Below the pieces are notes generated by a model. That model ran no database searches, had not been told where the DNA came from, and saw only the letters and a program-made list of their open reading frames with translations. 12,152 nucleotides of DNA from JAFGIT01 sp016929465 [NCBI: Candidatus Coatesbacteria bacterium] (GTDB lineage Bacteria; B130-G9). Shown piece after piece: positions 6,074-12,152 of this stretch. The translations under genes were made by a program, and so were the position numbers. Where the stretch lies: positions 1-12,152 of the forward strand of contig JAFGIT010000391.1 of NCBI GenBank assembly GCA_016929465.1, written 5' to 3'. Numbering within the stretch: the first letter of the stretch is position 1; each line of letters begins with the position of its first letter.

Positions 6074-7969
6074 ATGAACGAGAATAGGAGTTCTGCATTA
6101 GAGAGCAGGGACTTCAGGATTCTGCTCGTACTCATCGTCGCCATCAATTTGGTCAACGGGGCCCTCCTGGCGATCATCGTTCCGATGTGGATAGGGCCGG
6201 ATGAACTCGCCCATTACAGCGACGTCCAGTATCTCCGTGTGCATGGCAAGCTCCCCGACCAGCGGACCTGCTTTTTGTCAGAGGAGGTGAAGGGGGCGAG
6301 CTATGAGGCGGACTGGTGGGGCATTCTCGAGCGCAAGGAGAAGATGAGACCGGGGCCGGAGACTTTCTATACTCATGGATTCGCCGCATTCGGCGACTGC
6401 GGCAATTCCCGACGGGTACGGGAGCCGGTTCATTCGGGGGAATTCTCCCTCGCACTTGCATATAAATTCACAGAAGAGGACGGCGAGTATTGCTGCGCAT
6501 ACAAGACGGGCAGCGATGTGACGGGCCTCGATGGATTCGGCCTGTGGGTTTATGGTGACGGGTCGAACGTCCAGCTTCAGCTCTCCGTCGAGTCGGAGGT
6601 GAAGAGGGAGCATTACGTCCGGGCTGCCAGAGTGGATTGGACTGGCTGGAGGGACGTCTTTGAGCCGTTCTCCAGGTTCTCGGAGGGCCTTCCGAACGAT
6701 CTTACGACGACCGCTACGCTCAAGATCTATATCGCCGACGATCCGGTCTCGGGGACCGCGATGCAGGGAGAGCTTTATATCGATGATATCTACCTGACGA
6801 GACGAGGGGAGAAGGTCCACCTGACTGGCTTCGAGGACGAGGAGCTCCTGCTCATGCCTTCAGATTGCTACAATTGGTGCGCACACCATCCCCCGCTGTA
6901 TTACCTTCTAATGCTCCCTATCGACGTGATACTCAGCGAGAAGCCCATCTTTTCCCGAGTTCTCGCCATGAGGCTTCTCACGGTCCTGCTCTCTACAGGG
7001 ACGATTTTCCTTCTTGCCTTGGGCGGGAGGCTGCTATTCGGGACCAGCTCCTGGGTCTGGCTGCTCGTCCCATCCATATTCGTTTTCTCACCCGTATATA
7101 CGTTCGATCAGGCGTGCGTGAACAACGACCATCTGATGATATTCCTCTACACACTACTCCTCTACATGATGCTCAAGTGGTCCGAGGGGTCGCTGGATGC
7201 GCGCAGGTCTCTGATTCTCGGGGGCCTAATTGGCCTGGGCTTGATGACCAAGATGATATTCATAACCGCAGTGCCTCTTCTCTTCCTCTTTATCTGTCTG
7301 AGAGTGAGGAAGGAAGGCCCCGGCCTGCTGAAGCGGCTATTCTCCAGAATAGGTCAGTCCATGATCATGATCCTGGCAATCACCGGCTGGTGGTTCCTTA
7401 GAAACTGCTTGATGTACGGGATGCCGATGGTCACCGCGACTGTCATCAGGCCGGATGAGAAGCTCCCCCTCAAGATCAGTCTCTTCGACATACTGAGCTC
7501 CGAGAGCCTCTGGGCATGGATCTCAACGGGATGGTTCTATCGGATCGCTAGTCACACGAGCTTCGCGGCTCCAGAGATCGTGAGGTATGTGACCGATGGA
7601 CTGATGATCATTGCCGGTCTCGGTCTCCTGAGGGCCCTCTATCTCAGGCTATTTTTGAGGCGGCAGCTCGTAAGCCCAAGGACAGCCGTGCGGCTCAGGC
7701 TGCTCGCCTATGCTGTCGTGATTCACACAATAGTCATCTTCTCACAGGTGGCGCGGGGGACGATGAATCTCGGGAAATTCAGGGCATTCAACGGTCGATA
7801 CCTTCTCCCTGTCGCACTCGGGATCGGTGCTCTGGTGGCGTTTTGCATCGAGAACCTTCTCCCCGAGAAGTTCCGCCGATTCGGAGTGCTGATACTGATC
7901 TGCGTATTGATCTTCATCGAACTGGTGACGGTTCACATAACGATGATGGAGACCTGCTACCCGTTTTAG
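6074..7969 (+). CDS. GT-C membrane glycosyltransferase with inserted CBM-like domain, copy 2
   Basis: A 631-residue paralog of the preceding protein, roughly 40-50% identical by eye along its length and starting 6 bases after its stop. Shared landmarks are GPDELAHY (D43, E44, H47), LPDQRTC, YEADWW, RPGPE.FY.HGF, AHHPPLYYLL (271-279), VNNDH, LMTKMIF, GWWFLRN, FNGRYLLP and a C-terminal YPF. The inserted sandwich spans about 120-245, with SLALAYKF, GLWVYGDGSNVQLQLSVES, GWRDVFEPFSRFSEG and ELYIDDIYL. It differs from copy 1 in having extra cysteines (CC near 140, C265, C269) and a longer loop around HTSFAAPEIVRYVTDG, so acceptor or donor may differ. GTG 6071 sits directly before ATG 6074; I chose the ATG. 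With no clear Shine-Dalgarno site, translation is probably coupled to the upstream gene. It would act in the cytoplasmic membrane with the active site facing out. The sugar is unknown. Confidence 0.85.
   Translation: MNENRSSALESRDFRILLVLIVAINLVNGALLAIIVPMWIGPDELAHYSDVQYLRVHGKLPDQRTCFLSEEVKGASYEADWWGILERKEKMRPGPETFYTHGFAAFGDCGNSRRVREPVHSGEFSLALAYKFTEEDGEYCCAYKTGSDVTGLDGFGLWVYGDGSNVQLQLSVESEVKREHYVRAARVDWTGWRDVFEPFSRFSEGLPNDLTTTATLKIYIADDPVSGTAMQGELYIDDIYLTRRGEKVHLTGFEDEELLLMPSDCYNWCAHHPPLYYLLMLPIDVILSEKPIFSRVLAMRLLTVLLSTGTIFLLALGGRLLFGTSSWVWLLVPSIFVFSPVYTFDQACVNNDHLMIFLYTLLLYMMLKWSEGSLDARRSLILGGLIGLGLMTKMIFITAVPLLFLFICLRVRKEGPGLLKRLFSRIGQSMIMILAITGWWFLRNCLMYGMPMVTATVIRPDEKLPLKISLFDILSSESLWAWISTGWFYRIASHTSFAAPEIVRYVTDGLMIIAGLGLLRALYLRLFLRRQLVSPRTAVRLRLLAYAVVIHTIVIFSQVARGTMNLGKFRAFNGRYLLPVALGIGALVAFCIENLLPEKFRRFGVLILICVLIFIELVTVHITMMETCYPF
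6428..6808 (+). other. CBM11/CIA30-like domain inserted in outer loop 1 of copy 2
   Basis: Residues about 119-245 of the second copy show the same order: SLALAYKF, a short CC-containing insertion, DGFGLWVYGDG, VQLQLSVES, WTGWRDVFEPFSRF, ATLKIYIAD, ELYIDDIYL. It is colinear with the copy 1 domain, so the insertion predates the gene duplication. Confidence 0.65.
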
Positions 7970-8017
7970 CGGGCAGGTTGGCGGCGAGTCGTCGAGAGCG
8001 GGGATCGCCCCCGATCC
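7953..8017. terminator. Inverted repeats between convergent genes, possible two-way terminator
   Basis: GGATCG (8002-8007) and CGATCC (8012-8017) form a perfect 6-bp stem with a CCCC loop. A second imperfect hairpin (CCTG..CCCG at 7953-7963 with CGGGCAGG at 7970-7977) wraps the stop codon of the plus-strand gene. Neither has a T-run on either strand, so intrinsic termination is doubtful, but the position between converging genes fits. Confidence 0.3.
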
Positions 8018-8027
8018 ACGGTTGCGC

Positions 8028-9479
8028 CTAATAGACAGGATATGCGGTGAAACCGAGCTTGTTCGTAATCGCCTGCACCGCCTCACGAAGCGACTCGGGA
8101 TACAGGAATAGGCAAAAGACGAGAGCAGCATAGACTGAGCCGCCAATAATGACGACCGCGCGAGCCCTGGATGAGAACCGCGAGAATCGCCCGCAAAAGA
8201 CGCCTACGTACGTGAAGACAAGCGGCTCGAACGGCAGACGGAACCGATAGGAGGCGTTGATCGTCGCGCCGAGCAGCCACGCACACAGCAGGGGTGATAG
8301 ATACAGCGCGTTCTCCGACCATCGCCCCTTGAGTAGGGCGAGTATTAAGCCGATCAAGGCGAAGGGCATGAGGAATACGTAGGACGCGACAAACCTGCCG
8401 TTGTCGTCGAAGACATGCCAGAATTTTATGACCTCCTTGATGGTCTTCTTCGTGTAGCGAAAGGGATGAGTCAGGATCGTGCGAATGGCGTCGCGCCAGA
8501 ACGCCTGGTCCCGCTCCTTCTCAGTAAGTCCAGTGAATTTGGCGATCTTCTCCTTCGGGAGGAATTCGAACCCGGCCATGGGGCCTTTCAGGACGGTTGG
8601 CAGCATGACTTCCTCGAGAGGCTCTCCCGAATCGAGCCGCGCTCTTTGATCCTCGATCCGGTTCCTGATTTCGACTAACTTGTCCTTCGGCAAGGCCGAC
8701 CAGAAGTAACCATCGGGAGAGAGCGAATTGTGCTGGTACCAGATCGTTGCCCCACCGTGAGTGTCGAAAGGTATGAACGCCTTCATGGTGATCGCATTTC
8801 GGACTATCCAGGGGACCATGCAGAGGACCGCAATCCCCATGATCAGGCTGACCCTCACGAGCTTCGCCTTCGGCTTTCCCCAGTGCTGTCCCCGTGCAAG
8901 AAGAGCCCAGACCGGCAGGATCACAACGAGCGGGCCGAGGGTCGGGCGAGTTAGCAGCGACATCCCGATCGCAACACCAGCCAGAACTGCCGCTGCCTTC
9001 GACGGGGGATCGGTGAGCGCCCTATACATGAAAAAGACTGAGAGGACGACGAGCAGGGCGAAGACATTCTCCGTCATGAATTTGAAAGTCAGCTTTATCA
9101 GCGGGGGATAAAGTGCGACTATCAACGCCACGATAGCCGCCGGGCGGCTTCGTTTGATGAAGAGAGCGGCGGTGTAATACATGGCGAATGCGGTGAGCGC
9201 TCCTATGAAGCACTCGAGTATGGCAACTGCCGTGAAGGCGTCGTTTCCGAATAATGAGAAGATGAGAGCCAAGAGAAGAGGATAGAAGGGCAATCTATAC
9301 GCAGTCGGGTGGCCGGGCTGATAGCAGAATCCCTCACCGTCAGCTAGGTTCTGGCCCAGGATGACGTATTCCGCGGCGTCTATGTTGTATGGGAGCGCAG
9401 GAAACAGCAGCACATAGACTACCCGCACACATAGAGCGATAAGAAATATGACCAGTGGAAAATGTCTCGACTCAAGCAT
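8028..9479 (-). CDS. GT39-like (ArnT/PMT family) membrane glycosyltransferase
   Basis: A 483-residue multi-pass membrane protein of the GT-C superfamily. After the first span comes YNIDAAEY (D34, E37), the expected catalytic-acid region, then TAYRLPFYPLLLALIF (59-74), which corresponds to the .R.P.YP/L motif of bacterial GT39-like proteins. Further marks are FMTENVFALLVVLSVFF, SLLTRPTLGPLVV, VPWIVRNAI, a charged outer segment of about 110 residues beginning THGGATIWYQHNS, HPFRY..K.IKEVIKFWHVF, and RFRLPFEPLVFTYVGVF near the last spans. It should move a polyprenyl-phosphate-linked sugar to a lipid or protein acceptor outside. The start is a good ATG (9477-9479) with GGCGG 6 bases upstream. It is on the opposite strand to all its neighbours, convergent with the tandem GT-C pair and divergent from the DUF2079 gene, so it is separately expressed. 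It lacks the inserted sandwich domain and is not a close relative of the tandem pair. Confidence 0.87.
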   Translation of the reverse strand: MLESRHFPLVIFLIALCVRVVYVLLFPALPYNIDAAEYVILGQNLADGEGFCYQPGHPTAYRLPFYPLLLALIFSLFGNDAFTAVAILECFIGALTAFAMYYTAALFIKRSRPAAIVALIVALYPPLIKLTFKFMTENVFALLVVLSVFFMYRALTDPPSKAAAVLAGVAIGMSLLTRPTLGPLVVILPVWALLARGQHWGKPKAKLVRVSLIMGIAVLCMVPWIVRNAITMKAFIPFDTHGGATIWYQHNSLSPDGYFWSALPKDKLVEIRNRIEDQRARLDSGEPLEEVMLPTVLKGPMAGFEFLPKEKIAKFTGLTEKERDQAFWRDAIRTILTHPFRYTKKTIKEVIKFWHVFDDNGRFVASYVFLMPFALIGLILALLKGRWSENALYLSPLLCAWLLGATINASYRFRLPFEPLVFTYVGVFCGRFSRFSSRARAVVIIGGSVYAALVFCLFLYPESLREAVQAITNKLGFTAYPVY

Positions 9480-9569
9480 TGTCAGCCGCCAATCCTACGT
9501 ATTATTCGCCTACAGAATTCTCGTCTGCTCGAAGTCTCATCTCGAATTGTGATATCTGGAATCTGAAAT
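9480..9569. promoter_or_regulatory. Divergent intergenic region, probable promoters
   Basis: These 90 bases separate two divergent membrane-protein genes and should hold promoters for both. On the plus strand, TTGTCA (9479-9484) and TATTAT (9500-9505) each match consensus at five of six, but the 15-base spacer is short. No clear element is seen on the minus strand, and I see no operator-like palindrome. Confidence 0.25.
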
Positions 9570-11231
9570 TTGGCCCCTGAGAACAACCTGAGATTTGCCC
9601 CGCTCTGGGCGCTATCCCTGCTTATAATAATACCGCTCTGGGCGCCGAAGGAGTCCGATATTGGGCAAGCCTACGGCTTTTATGCGACCTGGCAAGGGAG
9701 ATTATTGCTCGCCGCGCTTATTTCACTCACAGCCCTTGCGATTTACCTTTTCTCGCACCCTGTCAAGGGCCAGCGATTGGAGATTCTGGCCGGACGCTAT
9801 AGCGGCAAGATAATTCTCTTCTATTTCCTCGCATACGCTACGGTCTTCTCGACCCTCGCGATCATCGCATACCTCAGGTTCCACTCCGACGTCGATTACG
9901 CAAACTTCCTGCAACTATACTACAGCGCTTCTCATGGCAAGTTCTTCACGAGCTGCCTATCGAATGCGCCCCACGAGATTAGCATATTCGCCGATCATAA
10001 TTCGCCGATTTTGATGGCGATCCTTCCGGTCTTCCTGTTCCTGCCTTATCCGCCCGTCTTTATAGTGATCTCATCGCTGCTCCTGGGCGCGACCGCGCTC
10101 ATTCTCTTCCGCTACTTGAGGCGGATCGTCCGCTTAGACAACCCAACTTCGCTTTGTCTCTCTTTCGCTGCGACGCTCGCCCCTTATTTTGTCAGCCAGA
10201 ACTTCCAGGGGCTTTCGATGGAGATGTTCGGGCCACCGCTCTTCATACTCGCTTTCTATCTATTCGAAAGGGACCGATTCTGGCCGTTCATGCTATCCCT
10301 ACTCGCGCTCAATCTCATCAAGGAACAGGTCGCAATCGTAATGCTCGTCTTCGTCCCGTTCGCCCTATTGCGGAGGAAGAACCTCAGGTGGGCTATCGGG
10401 CCGCTGGCCTTGAACCTCGCAATGCTTGTCATTTCGTTTGGGATCGTGATCCCGCATTTCAGGCCGACCGGTGCCTATAAGATACTGAATCCTGACACCG
10501 CAAGATCGCTGCCGGAGCAGGCACTCGGCTATCTGAGAGACCCCATGGGCGCCATTCGACAGGTGACGGAGCCGTTCAGGCTGACCTATATCTACATACT
10601 TGCCGCAACGAATCTATTCTTCCTGCCCTTCCTGGCTCTGGAATCGCTCTTCGTCCTGCCGTCGCTTGCAAAGAACTTGCTCTTCGTGGGCTGGGCCGCG
10701 AACATCATGTCGAAGCACACCCTGCTTCTGTCGGGGGCGATGTCGGTCGCCGTCGGGAAGGCTGTCAGAAGGATGTCTGCGGCGAAGGAGTCAGGAGACG
10801 AGGTGGAGGAGAGGCGGGATCGCGGTCCGAAGCCAGCATATTCGAGGACGCTTGCCATTCTGCTGCTCGCATCGTCGATCGCACACTTCCCGGTCTGGTG
10901 GAAGAACATCAACCTCGCGAAGGACGCGAACCACGAGGCCAGGCTCGAAGTGCTCGAGCGGATCCCGCCCGAGACGCCGATTGCTGCCCCACAGAATATG
11001 CTCGCCAGGTTTGCTGCGAGGAACAAGGTCTATAATTCAGCAACGCCCGAGGGGCTGACCGGCTTCGACATGCCCGTTGACTACGTCATCCTCGACATTT
11101 CGTTCCATCCAGAGCATTATGACTATGAGGCACTGCTGAGGGCGAGCAATGCGGGTGACGGTCTTCTGAAGGGCTTCAAGCCGACTTGGCAGGACGGTGG
11201 TCTTTATCTCTTTGAGAGGGTGGCGAAATGA
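9570..11231 (+). CDS. DUF2079-family multi-pass membrane protein (GT-C-like)
   Basis: A 553-residue membrane protein with about 10-11 spans and a soluble C-terminal part. Features typical of DUF2079 are FHSDVDYANFLQLYYS (104-119) after the N-terminal spans, FADHNSPILMAILPVFLFLPYPP (H143), FQGLSMEMFGPPLFILAFYLF (E218), and LIKEQVAIVMLVFVPFALLRR (K251, E252). The C-terminal block RLEVLERIPPETPIAAPQNM ... R.KVYN ... DYVILDIS is also typical. The family is thought to be GT-C-like, but its reaction is not established, so I name none. A basic/acidic cytoplasmic loop (AAKESGDEVEERRDRGPKP) precedes the last span. The start must be TTG 9570, because a stop lies at 9564-9566 and the next in-frame Met is far inside; the ribosome-binding site is weak. 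Its TGA overlaps the next gene's ATG as ATGA, so the two are probably translated together. Confidence 0.85.
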   Translation: MAPENNLRFAPLWALSLLIIIPLWAPKESDIGQAYGFYATWQGRLLLAALISLTALAIYLFSHPVKGQRLEILAGRYSGKIILFYFLAYATVFSTLAIIAYLRFHSDVDYANFLQLYYSASHGKFFTSCLSNAPHEISIFADHNSPILMAILPVFLFLPYPPVFIVISSLLLGATALILFRYLRRIVRLDNPTSLCLSFAATLAPYFVSQNFQGLSMEMFGPPLFILAFYLFERDRFWPFMLSLLALNLIKEQVAIVMLVFVPFALLRRKNLRWAIGPLALNLAMLVISFGIVIPHFRPTGAYKILNPDTARSLPEQALGYLRDPMGAIRQVTEPFRLTYIYILAATNLFFLPFLALESLFVLPSLAKNLLFVGWAANIMSKHTLLLSGAMSVAVGKAVRRMSAAKESGDEVEERRDRGPKPAYSRTLAILLLASSIAHFPVWWKNINLAKDANHEARLEVLERIPPETPIAAPQNMLARFAARNKVYNSATPEGLTGFDMPVDYVILDISFHPEHYDYEALLRASNAGDGLLKGFKPTWQDGGLYLFERVAK

Positions 11232-12152
11232 CTGAATCGAGAATCCTGGCGTTATCTCTTCTCCTCACCTCCCTTGTCCTTCGGCCTGCGGTGGGTGAAG
11301 AAATCTGGAATTGCTACACATCGGGCGGGAATGTCGCGGATATCGCTCTCGAGGGGGACAGCTACGTTTGGTGTGTGGGGTCGGGTGGAGCCGCGAGGTT
11401 CGATATCGAGACCGGGGAGAAACTCGTCTGGAACAAGGCGGATGGGCTTCCGGCCAACTCACTCAGATGCGTCGCCGTCGATGCGAAGGGGCTGAAGTGG
11501 TTCTCCGTGCCCCAGATGGGCGTCGTCAAGTTCGATGGTAAGGAGTGGAAGCGCCTCACCAAGAGCGATCCCGGACTCAACAACAATTTCGTGCTCAACA
11601 TCATGGTTGACCGGAATGACCGGAAGTGGTTCTCAACCTATCAGGGCGGCGTGTGCGTTCTCGACGGCGAGGATTGGACCACATACACAACATCGAACAG
11701 CGGGCTCGCACACGACATGGTCTCCTCGATCGCCATCGACAAAAAGGGCCGCTACTGGTTCGGGACCTATCGCGGGGCCGGCGCGAGCGTCTTCGATGGT
11801 AGGGAGTGGGTGTCGCTCGGACCAGGCAACAGCGGCCTATCAGACACCTGCATCTACTCGGTCGCCATCGACAGCAAGGACCGGAAGTGGTTCGGCTCCT
11901 GCACTGAGGGAGTCAGCATGCTCGACGGTAAGACCTGGCATAATTTCCGAAAGTCGGCCGGTGTCCTTCCCGATGAGTGCGTGCGCAGGGTCTTCATCGA
12001 CAAAGATGACCGACTCTGGGCAGGCACTTCCAAGGGCGGCGCCTGCTGCTATGACGGCAAGACTTGGACAACCTACGACATCGGAAGCAGCAAGATCGCG
12101 TCCAACAACGTGAAGTCGATCGCCCAGGATAGAAAGGGCCGCATCTGGCTCG
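11228..12152 (+). CDS. Exported propeller-repeat protein (two-component-regulator-propeller type), 5' part
   Basis: The frame is open to the end of the window: 308 codons, truncated by the window edge. The N-terminus is a signal peptide (MTESRILALSLLLTSLVLRP then AVG, likely cut before EEIW), so the protein is exported. From about residue 75 it consists of repeats of 43-44 residues of the form N.V..IA.D..GRKWFGT..GGV...DGK.W..Y...NSGL. The W of the R.WF motif falls at 91, 134, 177, 221, 264 and 307. These are beta-propeller blades as in Reg_prop sensor kinases and related secreted proteins. A kinase, secretion-tag (T9SS-like) or other domain could follow outside the window; none is visible. 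ATG 11228 has a good site, GAGAGGG at 11214-11220, spaced 7 bases, and overlaps the upstream stop. Function is unknown; a ligand- or surface-binding role is inferred. Confidence 0.88.
   Translation, partial: MTESRILALSLLLTSLVLRPAVGEEIWNCYTSGGNVADIALEGDSYVWCVGSGGAARFDIETGEKLVWNKADGLPANSLRCVAVDAKGLKWFSVPQMGVVKFDGKEWKRLTKSDPGLNNNFVLNIMVDRNDRKWFSTYQGGVCVLDGEDWTTYTTSNSGLAHDMVSSIAIDKKGRYWFGTYRGAGASVFDGREWVSLGPGNSGLSDTCIYSVAIDSKDRKWFGSCTEGVSMLDGKTWHNFRKSAGVLPDECVRRVFIDKDDRLWAGTSKGGACCYDGKTWTTYDIGSSKIASNNVKSIAQDRKGRIWL
11450..12152 (+). repeat. Tandem propeller-blade repeats, about 130 bases each
   Basis: Five complete blades and the start of a sixth are visible, with a constant 43-44-residue spacing of the conserved Trp. 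Conserved stretches are A.D..GRKWFGT and the DGK.W that closes each blade. The copies have diverged in DNA but the amino acid frame is strictly kept. Six or seven or more blades would close a propeller; the number cannot be counted because the window ends. Confidence 0.85.

Noticed and set aside
5635-6087. A 150-codon plus-strand frame within the first GT-C gene
   Set aside because: It overlaps clear membrane-span coding in the main frame and has no coherent motif.
6278-6820. A 180-codon minus-strand frame over the second inserted domain
   Set aside because: It is antisense to a well-conserved paralogous domain; an Arg/Pro-rich shadow.
11535-12113. A 192-codon plus-strand frame overlapping the propeller gene
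   Set aside because: It is a shifted-frame shadow of the blade repeats, rich in Ser, Thr, Ala and Arg; the true frame has a signal peptide, a good ribosome-binding site and regular W spacing.
11228-12152. Propeller repeats as a sign of a complete hybrid two-component sensor
   Set aside because: No transmembrane segment after the blades, histidine-kinase or regulator domain is visible before the window ends, so only the propeller part can be claimed.

Overview
The window carries a cell-envelope glycosylation neighbourhood from what is probably an uncultured environmental bacterium. The phylum cannot be fixed from the sequence. Pointers are mid-50s G+C by eye, frequent AGG arginine codons, GTG and TTG starts, few strong Shine-Dalgarno sites, and a lipoglycan/GT-C style gene set beside a secreted 'two-component propeller' repeat protein. 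I saw no tRNA, rRNA, CRISPR array, insertion sequence or phage gene.

Layout. Bases 1-489 hold the 3' end of an unrecognised acidic cytosolic protein. A 284-base gap follows, with several short inverted repeats, a possible sigma70-type promoter (647-676), a hairpin plus T-run that looks like an intrinsic terminator or attenuator (707-730), and a possible nine-codon leader peptide (748-777). The leader's stop overlaps the TTG start of the next gene. Then comes a compact plus-strand run: a GT2 glycosyltransferase with a long 14-residue-period coiled coil (774-2591), a GT4 glycosyltransferase with an N-terminal PqqD-like/winged-helix domain (2584-4167), and two tandem paralogous GT-C membrane proteins (4217-6067 and 6074-7969). 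In both paralogs a CBM11/CIA30-like beta-sandwich is inserted in the first extracytoplasmic loop, between the D-E..H motif and the HHPPLYY motif.

A GT39-like membrane glycosyltransferase lies on the opposite strand (8028-9479), convergent with the run. Divergent from it are a DUF2079-family multi-pass membrane protein (9570-11231) and, overlapping it by ATGA, a signal-peptide-bearing propeller-repeat protein that runs off the window (11228-12152).

How they may work together (inference). The GT2 and GT4 enzymes would build a glycan on a carrier at the cytoplasmic face. The GT-C proteins would add or transfer polyprenyl-phosphate-linked sugars on the outer face, the inserted sandwich domains contacting the acceptor glycan or protein. 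The DUF2079/propeller pair would be a membrane-plus-exported partner. No flippase, polymerase, ligase or sugar-nucleotide pathway gene lies in the window, so the product cannot be named.
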